This document shows, piece by piece, positions 12,962-21,550 of a stretch of DNA of 64,000 bases. Position 1 is the stretch's first letter. The number at the start of each line of letters is the position of its first letter. Position numbers and translations under genes: made by a program. The notes beneath the pieces are model-generated. The model saw only the letters and a list, made by a program, of their open reading frames with translations, did no database searches and was not told the origin of the DNA. This DNA comes from Streptomyces sp. NA02950 (GTDB lineage: Bacteria; Actinomycetota; Actinomycetes; Streptomycetales; Streptomycetaceae): the NCBI RefSeq assembly GCF_013364155.1, contig NZ_CP054916.1, positions 930,001-994,000 of the forward strand, read 5' to 3'.

Positions 12962-13636
12962 GTGGACGTGAGACCAGTGACCACTCCCACCAGTTCCCGC
13001 CGGGGTGGTTCCCCGGCGACGGCGCAGGCAGCGGCGGGTTCCGGCAGTACGCCGGCCAAGGCCCGGGCCGCGCCCGCGTCGACGCAGACGAAGACGGCCG
13101 GTACCGCCACCAGGACCGGCGCCAAGGCCAAGTCCGCCACCGGCGGCGGGCAGGCCAAGAAGACCGCATCGGCAGCAACGGGCAAGAAGACCACGTCGAC
13201 AGGCAGGAAGACCACATCGGCCGGTACCCGTACGGCCTCCAGGGCGACCAAGACCACGTCCAGGGCAGCGAAGGGCAGCAAGGCCGAGAAAACCGCGAAG
13301 CGCTCGCAGACCGCGAAGGCGGCCAAGGCGATGACCACCTCGCGCGGCGATGGCCAGCGCACGGTCACCGTCACCGTGCCCACGCTCAAGACCGTGGGCC
13401 ACGCCACGGCCCGCGCCGCCGGCGGCGCCGCACACGCGGCCATGATGCCCTTCACGGTCGCCCGCCGGGTGCTGCCCGCCAAGGGCGGACTGCCCCTGTA
13501 CGCGGGACTCGGCGCGCTCGGCGCCACGGAGGTGCTCGAATGGCCGGTGGCCGTGGGCATCGGCGTGGGCTACGCCGTACTGCGCCGCGGTGGCGTCATG
13601 GCACCGCCGTCCGAGACCCGCAAGGCCGCGGCCTAG
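12962..13636 (+). CDS. H1-like Lys/Ala/Thr-rich protein with hydrophobic C-terminus, unknown function
   Basis: About 224 residues from GTG 12962; GTG 12968 or 12977 are equally possible, since no clear ribosome site is present. Residues ~10-120 are a low-complexity basic tract of K, A, T, S, G and R with repeated KTTS/KTxS and AAKG units, resembling the C-terminal tails of histone H1-like and HupS-type nucleoid proteins. The last ~90 residues are different: a beta-like RTVTVTVPTLKT, then AAGGAAHAAMMPFTVARRV and two hydrophobic stretches (LPLYAGLGALGATEVLEWPVAVGIGVGYAVLRRG) that could be membrane segments. It is divergent from the giant ATPase. No recognised family. Confidence 0.6.
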   Translation: MDVRPVTTPTSSRRGGSPATAQAAAGSGSTPAKARAAPASTQTKTAGTATRTGAKAKSATGGGQAKKTASAATGKKTTSTGRKTTSAGTRTASRATKTTSRAAKGSKAEKTAKRSQTAKAAKAMTTSRGDGQRTVTVTVPTLKTVGHATARAAGGAAHAAMMPFTVARRVLPAKGGLPLYAGLGALGATEVLEWPVAVGIGVGYAVLRRGGVMAPPSETRKAAA

Positions 13637-13652
13637 CGCCGCGTTCCCGCAC

Positions 13653-13669
13653 ACCGGTGTATCACCGGT
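13653..13669 (+). terminator. Hairpin after the H1-like gene
   Basis: ACCGGTG-TAT-CACCGGT, a 7-bp perfect stem starting 17 bp after the stop codon, in the 200-bp gap before the PAS-LuxR gene. No U-tract. A modest intrinsic terminator candidate. Confidence 0.45.
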
Positions 13670-13836
13670 GCTCCCGCCTCCTGCCGGGCGGTGCGTCAAC
13701 GCGCCGTCCGGCGACGGGTGTTCGGGCAAAAGCGGGCACCGTTCTCGGGCAAACGGGCGGCGGGAGGAGCCCACATCGTTGCTATACAGCGAGAAGCGCA
13801 TCACCCACTCGTCACGCGAACGCTCCCAGGAAAGCG

Positions 13837-14499
13837 GTGAGTCCCTTGGCCCTGCCCCAAAGCGTCCGGGTCGTCTCCGGTTCATCCGGATCAGCAGTGC
13901 GCTCCGCCACACGGCACGCCACCGGAATGGCCACCCTCGCTCCCGGCCTCCAGGTGCTCGCCGCGGACGACGACTTCTTCCGTCACTTCGGAGGCTCCTC
14001 GGCCGAGCTCTGCGGCCGCCATCTGTTCGAGCTGCTGCACCCCAGCGCACCGGCCGTGCTGCGGGAACACTTCTCACGGCTGCACGACGGACGGCGTACC
14101 CGCTTCACCGAGCGCGTCGTGGGATACCGCTCACAGGACCATGTGTTCTCGGGCGAACTGACGGGCACCGCGATCCAGAACCGGTCCCACCGGCTGTCGG
14201 GCGTCGTCGTGCTGATCAAGCCGGATGACGCGCGGTTTGATGACGCACGGCCCGTCCGGCGCATCCTGCTGTCGCCCCTGGAGGCGCGGATACTCGAGGG
14301 GGTGGCCGTCGGGGACTCGGCACAGGCGATGGCCGGGAAGCTCTATCTGAGCAGGCAGGGCGTGGAGTACCACGTGGGATCGATGCTGCGGAAGCTGAAG
14401 GCGCCCAACCGGGCCGCGCTGGTCTCGCGTGCGTTCGCGGCGGGGATGCTGACCGTGGGCACCTGGCCCGCCAGGGTGCTGCCGGACTTCGTGAAGTAG
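13837..14499 (+). CDS. PAS-LuxR transcriptional regulator (PimM-like)
   Basis: 220 residues from GTG 13837 with AGGAAAG 2-9 nt upstream; longer in-frame extensions have no ribosome site. The N-terminal half is a PAS-like sensor (VLAADDDFFRHFGGSSAELCGRHLFELLHPSAPAVLREHF...FSGELTG). The C-terminal half is a LuxR/GerE helix-turn-helix (LSPLEARILEGVAVGDSAQAMAGKLYLSRQGVEYHVGSMLRKL). This PAS-plus-LuxR order and the FFRHFG/CGRHLFELLHPS pattern match the short PAS-LuxR activators known from polyene clusters (PimM, NysRIV, AmphRIV). No polyene synthase is in the window, so its targets are unknown. Confidence 0.85.
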   Translation: MSPLALPQSVRVVSGSSGSAVRSATRHATGMATLAPGLQVLAADDDFFRHFGGSSAELCGRHLFELLHPSAPAVLREHFSRLHDGRRTRFTERVVGYRSQDHVFSGELTGTAIQNRSHRLSGVVVLIKPDDARFDDARPVRRILLSPLEARILEGVAVGDSAQAMAGKLYLSRQGVEYHVGSMLRKLKAPNRAALVSRAFAAGMLTVGTWPARVLPDFVK

Positions 14500-14581
14500 T
14501 GCCGCTCCGAGGGGCGTTCCGGGCCCGTTCGGGGCATGTGGCGTCCGCGGCCGGGCGGTTGCTCAGTAGGCTGGCACGGCT

Positions 14582-15373
14582 ATGCACTTCTCCCCCTCCG
14601 AGTGGCGCGCGGCCCGGCGGCACCCCCGGGCCCGGCTCGCGCGTGGTGTGCTCTCCGCTCTGGTGGCGGTCGGCGTGGCCCTGGGCGTGGCCGACTGCGC
14701 GCCCCCGGCCGAGCCGCACGACGGCGGCGCGGCGCCCACGCTGTCCGCGCCCACCAGCGCCTCCCCGCTGTGGCCGGACTACACCCCGTCGCCCACACCC
14801 GAGTCCGGGAAGCCCACCCCCGCCTTCGTCCGCTATCTGCCCGTCGAGAAGGTCCGGGTGCCCAGCGGCGGGGTGACCGCGCTGTCCGCGAAGACGCTGC
14901 TGGAGCGCGACCCCAACGTTCCGGCCTTCGTCCAGATGTCGATCGACTCGTGTCCGCGCTCGTACTGTCCGATGCGGGCGCCGGTGCACCGCGATCTGAC
15001 CGGGGACGGCCGGGACGAACTGGTGGTGGCGGTCGATCTGCCGAAGGTCGACCGGACGCTGTTGCAGGTCTACTGGGCGTCGCGGAAGACGGTCCGCCCG
15101 ATCCTGGTCTTCTGGGGGCCGCTGGGGCTCGCCGGTGACACCTACGGCCGCGATCTGCTCGTCACCGCGACCGGTGACGCGGGCCGCTACACCACCCGTT
15201 TCCGCTGGAACGGCGAGGTGATGGCGGCCGTCACACCGGATGGCGCCACCAGCCGGCCGGAGGACCGGGTCCCCGGCGGCATCGCCGGACCGGACATCGG
15301 ACTGGGCCCGGACGCCGTCACCGGCAACGGCACGAGCACGGATACGAGGACGGATACGAGGACGACGCCATGA
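14582..15373 (+). CDS. CseA-like lipoprotein preceding two-component system
   Basis: 263 residues. The basic N-terminus and hydrophobic segment (LARGVLSALVAVGVALGVADC) end at Cys39 in an imperfect lipobox (Asp at -1). A Ser/Pro/Thr-rich linker and a globular domain with an FG-GAP-like acidic loop (HRDLTGDGRDELVVAVDLPK) follow. The stop overlaps the response regulator start (ATGA), so the two are coupled. In the sigE-cseABC system of Streptomyces, CseA is an extracytoplasmic lipoprotein that dampens the envelope-stress response. Gene order here (lipoprotein, OmpR-type regulator, kinase) is the same, but no sigE gene precedes it. Confidence 0.7.
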   Translation: MHFSPSEWRAARRHPRARLARGVLSALVAVGVALGVADCAPPAEPHDGGAAPTLSAPTSASPLWPDYTPSPTPESGKPTPAFVRYLPVEKVRVPSGGVTALSAKTLLERDPNVPAFVQMSIDSCPRSYCPMRAPVHRDLTGDGRDELVVAVDLPKVDRTLLQVYWASRKTVRPILVFWGPLGLAGDTYGRDLLVTATGDAGRYTTRFRWNGEVMAAVTPDGATSRPEDRVPGGIAGPDIGLGPDAVTGNGTSTDTRTDTRTTP

Positions 15374-16134
15374 CCCCCGCCTTCCCCCCCACCGGCTCCT
15401 CCCCCGCATCCGGGTCCGCGACCGAGGCGCGCCTTCTGCTCGTCGAGGACGACGAGGTCATCCGCAATACGGTGCGGATGGCCCTGGAGCGGTACGGCTT
15501 CACCATGCACACCGCGGGCGACGGCCTCACCGGGCTGGAGGTCTTCCGCGAGGTGCGGCCCGATCTGCTGCTGCTGGACATCATGCTGCCCGAGCTGGAC
15601 GGCATCGGACTGTGCCGCCGCGTCCGGGAGTTCAGCCTCGCCCCCATCCTGATGATGTCCGCCCGGGGCGAGTCCCTGGACATCGTCTCCGGTCTGGAGG
15701 CGGGTGCCGACGACTACGTGGTCAAGCCGTGCGAGAGCGCGGTCCTGGTGGCCCGGATCCGTTCGCTGCTGCGCCGCGCCTCGTTCACCCCGGTCACCCG
15801 GGTGGACGCGGCCGCCCCGGCGGACGGCACGGACCCCGGGGGTGAGCCGGGCGCCCTGGTCTTCGGCGATCTGACCATCGACACCCGGGGCATGGAGGTA
15901 CTGCGCGCGGGCCGGCCGCTCGCGCTGACCCCGACCGAGCTGCGGATGCTGCTGGAGTTCGCGGGTTCACCCGGCGTCGTCCTGGAGCGCCGGACACTGC
16001 TCAGCCGGGTCTGGGACCACGCGTGGCGGGGCGACACCCGGGTGGTGGACCTCCATGTGCAGCGGCTGCGGGCCAAGATCGGTGCCGAGCGGATCGAAAC
16101 GGTCCGTGGCTTCGGCTACAAGCTGCGGCGCTGA
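15370..16134 (+). CDS. cseB: OmpR/PhoB-family response regulator (CseB-like)
   Basis: 254 residues. A 17-residue lead is followed by a receiver domain with the acidic pair in LLLVEDDEVIRN, phospho-acceptor Asp70 in DLLLLDIMLPELDG, and the conserved Lys in DDYVVKPCESAVLVARIRSLLRR. A winged-helix DNA-binding domain completes it (LTPTELRMLLEFAGSPGVVLERRTLLSRVWDHAW...VVDLHVQRLRAKIG...GFGYKLRR). The LSGLE/LTGLEVFR and GLEAGADDYV wording is close to CseB, which activates cell-envelope stress transcription. Overlaps at both ends with the lipoprotein and kinase genes indicate an operon. The symbol is assigned by likeness and order; it may be a paralogue. Confidence 0.85.
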   Translation: MTPAFPPTGSSPASGSATEARLLLVEDDEVIRNTVRMALERYGFTMHTAGDGLTGLEVFREVRPDLLLLDIMLPELDGIGLCRRVREFSLAPILMMSARGESLDIVSGLEAGADDYVVKPCESAVLVARIRSLLRRASFTPVTRVDAAAPADGTDPGGEPGALVFGDLTIDTRGMEVLRAGRPLALTPTELRMLLEFAGSPGVVLERRTLLSRVWDHAWRGDTRVVDLHVQRLRAKIGAERIETVRGFGYKLRR

Positions 16135-16136
16135 CC

Positions 16137-17411
16137 ATGGCTCTGCGATGGCGAATCGCCGCGCTGGTGGCGGCGGCCACCTGCGCCGTCGCGGCGGCGG
16201 TCGGGGTGCTGGTGCACCACGCCTCACGGGACCGCGAACTGTCCCAGGCGCGCGACACCGCCCGGACCACCCTCGACCGGGCCGCGCTCATCTACGCCCG
16301 CACCGGCGGCGTCCAGGGCTCCGGCGCCGTCATGGACGCGCCGGGGCTGCCCGGCGGTCTGCGGCGGCTGGTCGAACGGGGCCATCAGGGCACCCAGTTC
16401 ACCGGCGGACCGGGCGGGCCCGCGATGTGGGCGGCCCGGCCCGCCCCGGACGGCCAAGTGCTCTCCGTGCACGTCGACATGAACACCCCCATGCGGGACA
16501 TCGGCGCGCTGGACACCAACATCGTCCTGGCCGGTCTGGTGACCACCGCCGTGGTGCTGCCGCTGGGGGTGGTGACCGCCGAGCGGATGAGCCGCAGACT
16601 GCGGACCGCGGCGGCCACCGCGCGCCGGATCGCCGCCGGTGACCTGGACGCCCGGATCTCGGCCGACCCGCGTCCCCATGACGAGATCGCCGAGATCTCC
16701 GGGGCCGTGGACTCGATGGCCGCGGCGCTCCAGGAACGGCTGCGCGGGGAGCAGCGGTTCACCGCCGATGTGGCGCATGAACTGCGCACCCCGCTGATGG
16801 GCCTGGTGACCGCCGCCGAACTGCTGCCCCCCGGTGAGGCGGCCGGTTATGTACGGGACCGGGTGCGGGTGCTGAGCACCCTGGTCGAGGATCTGCTCGA
16901 GATCTCACGGCTGGACGCGGGGGCGGAGGAGGCCGATCTGTCGCCCTGCCCCCTCGGGCCCGTGCTGGAGGAGGCGATCGCCCGTACGGGGCTGTTCGCC
17001 CAGCTGCTCACCCCCGGGGACGACGACGGTGACCGCACCGCGGACGCGGGGAGCGGCGCGACGGTGTGCACCGACCCCCGCCGTCTGGAGCGCATCGTGG
17101 CCAACCTCGTGGTCAACGCCCATCGGCACGGCCGGGAACCGGTCGAGGTGACGGTGGCCGCGGACGGCAGGACGGTGACCGTACGGGACCACGGCTCCGG
17201 CTTCCCGGACGATCTGCTGGAGAAGGGCCCGCAGCGGTTCCGTACCGGGGTCCGGGAGCGCGGCCGCGGCCATGGCCTGGGGCTGACCATCGCGGTCGGC
17301 CAGGCCCGGGTGATCGGCGCGGCGCTGGAGTTCGGCAACGCGCCGAACGGCGGCGCGGTCGCCACGCTCCGGCTGCCCGAGGGCCCGGTCGACCGGCCGA
17401 TACACGACTGA
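16137..17411 (+). CDS. cseC: Sensor histidine kinase (CseC-like)
   Basis: 424 residues from ATG 16137, two bases after the regulator's stop. TM1 is near the N-terminus (IAALVAAATCAVAAAVGVLV), followed by a ~130-residue extracytoplasmic sensor, TM2 (VLAGLVTTAVVLPLGVVT) and HAMP (ARRIAAGDLDARIS). HisKA has phospho-His214 in FTADVAHELRTPLMG. The HATPase has its N box (VVNAHRHG) and G boxes (VRDHGSGFPDD, GHGLGLTIAVGQ). In the Cse system the kinase senses peptidoglycan damage and phosphorylates CseB. The adjacent downstream PBP fits such a role. Confidence 0.88.
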   Translation: MALRWRIAALVAAATCAVAAAVGVLVHHASRDRELSQARDTARTTLDRAALIYARTGGVQGSGAVMDAPGLPGGLRRLVERGHQGTQFTGGPGGPAMWAARPAPDGQVLSVHVDMNTPMRDIGALDTNIVLAGLVTTAVVLPLGVVTAERMSRRLRTAAATARRIAAGDLDARISADPRPHDEIAEISGAVDSMAAALQERLRGEQRFTADVAHELRTPLMGLVTAAELLPPGEAAGYVRDRVRVLSTLVEDLLEISRLDAGAEEADLSPCPLGPVLEEAIARTGLFAQLLTPGDDDGDRTADAGSGATVCTDPRRLERIVANLVVNAHRHGREPVEVTVAADGRTVTVRDHGSGFPDDLLEKGPQRFRTGVRERGRGHGLGLTIAVGQARVIGAALEFGNAPNGGAVATLRLPEGPVDRPIHD

Positions 17412-17550
17412 TACACGATCGAGCGGCAGTTGAGGGGCGGCCGATCACGGCCCGAGAACTCGTGGTGCGGATCCGAAGATCTTCCCTCGGAAGGATGGCG
17501 GCGGCCCGCCGCGCACCCCGTGCGGCGGGATCGACGGAGGTGCTCCCGGT

Positions 17551-19488
17551 ATGACAGGTCCGCTGACGGCTCTACGCGCACGGCGCTCGCCGGACCAGGC
17601 GGAGGCGCGCGAGGAGACGCGGACGGCGGGTGCCGGGCGGCCGAGACGGTCGCGGCGGAAGCGGCCGGTGCGGCGGACCGGGATACGCCGCTTCTTCACC
17701 TGGCGGAGGGTGCTCGCCTACGTCGTCTCCCTGCTCGCCCTGCTCATCGCGGCGTTCACGGTGCTCTACTACGCCATCGACATCCCCCGGGCCAATGCCC
17801 AGGCGAAGGCGCAGAGCAATGTCTACAGGTTCAGCGACGGTACGATCCTGGCCCGCACGGGCGAGATCAACCGGGAGACGGTGCCCCTCAGCCAGGTGCC
17901 CAAGCCGGTGCAGCGCGCCTTTGTCGCGGCCGAGAACAAGTCCTTCTACCAGGACTCGGGCGTCGATCCGATGGGTGTGCTGCGCGGCCTGGTCAACACG
18001 GTGGCCGGGAAGGGCACACAGGGCGGTTCGACCATCACCCAGCAGTACGTCAAGAACTACTACCTGAGCCAGGAACAGACGGTCACCCGCAAGATCAAGG
18101 AGCTGGTGATCTCGCTCAAGGTGGACCAGCGCAACGCCAAGGACGACATCCTCGCCGGATATCTGAACACCAGCTACTTCGGGCGGGTCGCCTACGGGAT
18201 CCAGGCCGCGGCCCGCGCATACTACGACAAGGAGGTCGGTGACCTCACGGTCGAGGAGGGTGCCTATCTGGCGGCTCTGGTGCAGGCCCCCAGCCAGTAC
18301 GACTGGGCGGTGGCGAGCCCGAAGGGCAGGCGGCTGGTCGTCCAGCGCTGGAACTACGTGCTCAACAACATGGTCGGGACGGGCTGGCTGGACCGGGCGA
18401 AGCGGCAGCGGATGCGCTTCCCCATGCCGGTCGCGCCCAAGCCCGCCCCGGGGCTCGGCGGCCAGGCCGGATATCTGGTCGACACGGCCCGCAACGAGCT
18501 GATCGCGTCGGGGGTGAGCGAGCAGGAACTCGCCGCCGGAGGCTGGACGATCACGCTCAACATCGATCGCGCCAAGCAGCGGGCGCTGGAGAAGTCCATG
18601 GCGCCGGCGCTCGGGAAGCCCGGCAGCAGCGGCGAACCGCGCGGGAACGCGGCGAACACCCAGGGCGGCGCGGTCTCGATGGACCCCCGGAACGGCCGGA
18701 TCCTGGCGCTCTACGGCGGCCGGGACTACACCAAGCACTACATGAACAACGCCACCCGCGGCGACTACCAGGTGGGCCCGGTCTTCGAACCGGTGTCCCT
18801 CGCCGCGGTGCTGGAGGGCGAACGGCGTGCGGATACCCGCCCCGGATCACCGGCCACGGTGCGCCGCACCGCCGGCGACCTCGGCATGGACACCGAGGGC
18901 GAGGGCTTCCGGTCCCCACAATCGCTGCGGCTGGGGCTGATGGGGGCCAGTCCGCTCCGGATGGCCGGGGTCTACGCCTCGCTCGACCACCACGGCAAGC
19001 AGGTCACCCCGTCGCTGGTGAAGTCCGCCCAGCGCGGTGACGAGCGGGCGGAGCTGCCGCGGGCGGTGGGCGACCAGGCCGTCGAGCGGGCAACGGCCGA
19101 CGCGGTCACCGGCACGCTGACCGATGGCGACGGGCCGCCCGCGGCGCGCGCCGTCAAGCGGCCCGTCGCGGGCAGCGCCGGGGTCTCCGACGACAAGAAA
19201 GCGTCCTGGTTCATCGGCTACACCCCCGAACTGGTCACCTCGATGGCCCTGTTCGGCGAGAACGGCACCACACGAAAGCAGATCAGGCTGGCGGACCCCG
19301 GCACCGAGCGGGTGGCCTCGCTGTGGAGCTCCTACACCGAGGAGGCCCTGCGCGAGACCCCGTCGTCCGGGTTCGACCTCGGCCCCGAGACGGGGACGGT
19401 GGTGCCAACGTCCCCGCCGGAGGCCACCGGTACGCTACCGCCCGGCGAGGGCGGCGGCGGTGACGGCGAGGACCAGGCCGCCCAGTAG
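17551..19488 (+). CDS. Class A penicillin-binding protein with intact GT51 but disabled transpeptidase
   Basis: 645 residues, cytoplasmic basic tail, TM helix (VLAYVVSLLALLIAAFTVLYYAID), then a GT51 glycosyltransferase. The GT51 catalytic Glu128 lies in AAENKSF (ENKSF instead of the usual EDxxF), with QGGSTITQQYVKNYYL and the IKELVISLKVD region following. The transpeptidase half still aligns (GNAANTQGGAVSMDPRNGRILALYGGRDY, GASPLRMAGVYASLD, WFIGYTPELVTSMALFG). However, the nucleophile motif SxxK is P410-V-F-E413, the segment that should hold SxN is missing, and KTG is S542-A-G. It should polymerise glycan but not cross-link or bind beta-lactams by the normal mechanism. It lies 139 bp after the Cse-like operon. 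Confidence 0.9.
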   Translation: MTGPLTALRARRSPDQAEAREETRTAGAGRPRRSRRKRPVRRTGIRRFFTWRRVLAYVVSLLALLIAAFTVLYYAIDIPRANAQAKAQSNVYRFSDGTILARTGEINRETVPLSQVPKPVQRAFVAAENKSFYQDSGVDPMGVLRGLVNTVAGKGTQGGSTITQQYVKNYYLSQEQTVTRKIKELVISLKVDQRNAKDDILAGYLNTSYFGRVAYGIQAAARAYYDKEVGDLTVEEGAYLAALVQAPSQYDWAVASPKGRRLVVQRWNYVLNNMVGTGWLDRAKRQRMRFPMPVAPKPAPGLGGQAGYLVDTARNELIASGVSEQELAAGGWTITLNIDRAKQRALEKSMAPALGKPGSSGEPRGNAANTQGGAVSMDPRNGRILALYGGRDYTKHYMNNATRGDYQVGPVFEPVSLAAVLEGERRADTRPGSPATVRRTAGDLGMDTEGEGFRSPQSLRLGLMGASPLRMAGVYASLDHHGKQVTPSLVKSAQRGDERAELPRAVGDQAVERATADAVTGTLTDGDGPPAARAVKRPVAGSAGVSDDKKASWFIGYTPELVTSMALFGENGTTRKQIRLADPGTERVASLWSSYTEEALRETPSSGFDLGPETGTVVPTSPPEATGTLPPGEGGGGDGEDQAAQ

Positions 19489-19785
19489 CGAGGCCAGCAG
19501 CAGACGGCGGCGCAGCGCGCGGTAGACCTCCTGGTACTCGGCCCGGAGTTCTTCGCAGCGCCGCGCCACCTGCCGCAGGTTCTGCTCGGTGACGGTCAGC
19601 TGGTCCTGGACGTAGAGGCGTTCGACCTCCGCCCGCTGGGCGGAGGTCAGCCAGTCCAGCCGCCCGGTGAAGCGGCGGGCCCGCTCCCGGGCGGTGTCCC
19701 GTTCCCGGTGGAGCAGCAGATAGCCCTCGATGCGGTTGATCCCGGCGGTGACGCCCCCGGGCCCGGTGGCTCCGGCCGTGCTCAC
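19435..19785 (-). CDS. Small C-tail-anchored coiled-coil protein coupled to ctaD
   Basis: 116 residues from GTG 19785, which overlaps the ctaD stop (GTGA). Residues ~10-90 are strongly charged and helical ([22 protein letters not shown]...[35 protein letters not shown]), a probable coiled coil. A single C-terminal membrane helix follows ([21 protein letters not shown]). Its last 54 bp overlap the convergent PBP gene. Not a recognised oxidase subunit. The coupling suggests a role in assembly or anchoring of this oxidase, which is inference. Confidence 0.65.
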   Translation of the reverse strand: MSTAGATGPGGVTAGINRIEGYLLLHRERDTARERARRFTGRLDWLTSAQRAEVERLYVQDQLTVTEQNLRQVARRCEELRAEYQEVYRALRRRLLLASLLGGLVLAVTAAALAGR

Positions 19786-21446
19786 GCCGTGATCTCCGTC
19801 CGGTCGATGTCGGGGTGGTGGAGGTCGAAGGCGGGGGACTCGGAGCGGATCTTGGGCAGTACGGTGAAGTTGTGGCGCGGCGGCGGGCAGGAGGTGACCC
19901 ACTCCAGCGAACGGCCGTAGCCCCACGGGTCGTCGGTCCCGACCGTCTCACCGTGCTTGGCCGTTTTCCAGATGTTGTAGAGGAACGGCAGGATCGACAG
20001 GCCGAGCACAAAGGAGCTGACGGTGGAGAGGGTGTTGAGGGTGGTGAATCCGTCGGCGGCCAGATAGTCGGGGATCCTGCGGAGCATTCCTTCCGCGCCC
20101 AGCCAGTGCTGGACCAGGAAGGTGCCGTGGAAGCCGAGGAAGAGCGTCCAGAAGGTGATTTTGCCGAGGCGTTCGTCCAGCATCTTGCCGGTGAACTTGG
20201 GCCACCAGAAGTGGAATCCGGCGAACATCGCGAACACCACGGTGCCGAAGATGACGTAGTGGAAATGGGCGACCACAAAATAGGTGTCGGAGACGTGGAA
20301 GTCCAAGGGGGCCGAGGCGAGGATGACACCGGTAAGTCCGCCGAAGACGAAGGTGATGAGGAAGCCCATGGCCCACAGCATGGGCGTCTCGAAGCTCAGC
20401 GATCCCTTCCACATGGTGCCGATCCAGTTGAAGAACTTGATACCGGTCGGAACCGCGATCAGAAGGGTCATGAAGGAGAAGAAGGGCAGCAGTACCCCGC
20501 CCGTCACATACATGTGGTGCGCCCAGACCGTCACCGACAGACCGGCGATCGAGATCGTCGCGGCGATCAGCGAGATGTAACCGAACATCGGCTTGCGGGA
20601 GAAGACCGGAATGATCTCGGAAATGATCCCGAAGAACGGCAACGCGATGATGTACACCTCTGGATGGCCGAAGAACCAGAAGAGGTGCTGCCAGAGCAGT
20701 GCCCCGCCGTTGGCCGCGTCGAAGATGTGCGCCCCGAATTTTCGGTCCGCCTCCAGGGCGAACAGGGCGGCAGCCAGCACCGGGAAGGCCAGCAGTACCA
20801 GCACGCCGGTGAGCAGGACGTTCCAGGTGAAGATCGGCATCCGGAACATCGTCATACCGGGAGCGCGCATGCAGATGATCGTGGTGATGAAGTTGACGGC
20901 ACCGAGGATCGTGCCGAAGCCGGAGAAGGCCAGACCCATGATCCACATGTCCGCGCCCACACCTGGCGAGCGGACCGCGTCCGACAGCGGGGAGTAGGCG
21001 AACCAGCCGAAGTCGGCCGCGCCCTGCGGGGTGAGGAACCCGCCCACCGCGATCAGCGAACCAAACAAGTACAGCCAGTACGCGAACATGTTCAGCCGTG
21101 GGAACGCCACATCGGGCGCACCTATCTGCAACGGCATGATCCAGTTGGCGAAGCCCGCGAACAGCGGGGTGGCGAACATCAGCAGCATGATCGTGCCATG
21201 CATGGTGAACGCCTGGTTGAACTGCTCGTTGGACATCAGTTGCAGACCGGGACGGGCCAGTTCGGCGCGCATCAACAGCGCCATGACCCCGGCCACGCAG
21301 AAGAAGCCGAACGAGGTGACGAGATAGAGGGTGCCGATCGTCTTGTGGTCGGTGGTGGTCAGCCACCGGACGACCGTGGCCCCGGGCCGGGCGCGGCGCG
21401 CCGGGGTGGCCTCCGGCGGCGCCGCGACAACAGTGCTGTGACTCAT
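19782..21446 (-). CDS. ctaD: Cytochrome c oxidase subunit I (aa3-type)
   Basis: 554 residues with the 12-helix pattern of heme-copper oxidases. Motifs seen: LRAELARPG and [12 protein letters not shown] (low-spin heme His), [50 protein letters not shown] (CuB His and cross-linked Tyr), [11 protein letters not shown] (CuB histidines) and [26 protein letters not shown]. It is the catalytic O2-reducing subunit in the membrane. It is an orphan: no ctaC, ctaE or ctaF is adjacent, so it is probably a second ctaD copy used with subunits encoded elsewhere. It has no Shine-Dalgarno; its start is preceded by the 17-bp element shared with the divergent sigma gene. Confidence 0.95.
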   Translation of the reverse strand: MSHSTVVAAPPEATPARRARPGATVVRWLTTTDHKTIGTLYLVTSFGFFCVAGVMALLMRAELARPGLQLMSNEQFNQAFTMHGTIMLLMFATPLFAGFANWIMPLQIGAPDVAFPRLNMFAYWLYLFGSLIAVGGFLTPQGAADFGWFAYSPLSDAVRSPGVGADMWIMGLAFSGFGTILGAVNFITTIICMRAPGMTMFRMPIFTWNVLLTGVLVLLAFPVLAAALFALEADRKFGAHIFDAANGGALLWQHLFWFFGHPEVYIIALPFFGIISEIIPVFSRKPMFGYISLIAATISIAGLSVTVWAHHMYVTGGVLLPFFSFMTLLIAVPTGIKFFNWIGTMWKGSLSFETPMLWAMGFLITFVFGGLTGVILASAPLDFHVSDTYFVVAHFHYVIFGTVVFAMFAGFHFWWPKFTGKMLDERLGKITFWTLFLGFHGTFLVQHWLGAEGMLRRIPDYLAADGFTTLNTLSTVSSFVLGLSILPFLYNIWKTAKHGETVGTDDPWGYGRSLEWVTSCPPPRHNFTVLPKIRSESPAFDLHHPDIDRTEITA

Positions 21447-21449
21447 GTC

Positions 21450-21547
21450 CGGTAGGTGTCCGGCACCGCTTGGATCGTCACCGTCGGGGCCGCCGAAGTC
21501 TTCTTTTCCGGGGGTGTGATGATCGGGGCTGTGCCGGACACCTACCG
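21450..21547. repeat. 17-bp perfect inverted repeat forming identical leaders of ctaD and ECF sigma gene
   Basis: GTGCCGGACACCTACCG is at 21531-21547 on the plus strand and again on the minus strand at 21466-21450, with a 64-bp centre between them. Each copy ends exactly 3 nt before an ATG: the sigma gene at 21551 and ctaD at 21446. Both genes therefore share the same leader sequence, and neither has a Shine-Dalgarno. Candidate joint operator or promoter element, or a translational control element. Confidence 0.75.
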
Positions 21548-21550
21548 ATC

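Noticed and set aside
17475..17484. GAAGATCTTC palindrome upstream of the PBP gene
   Set aside because: Ten bases including a BglII site is short enough to be chance; no second copy seen nearby.
19815..21455. A 546-codon plus-strand frame opposite ctaD
   Set aside because: Charged low-complexity shadow of a well-conserved membrane protein gene.
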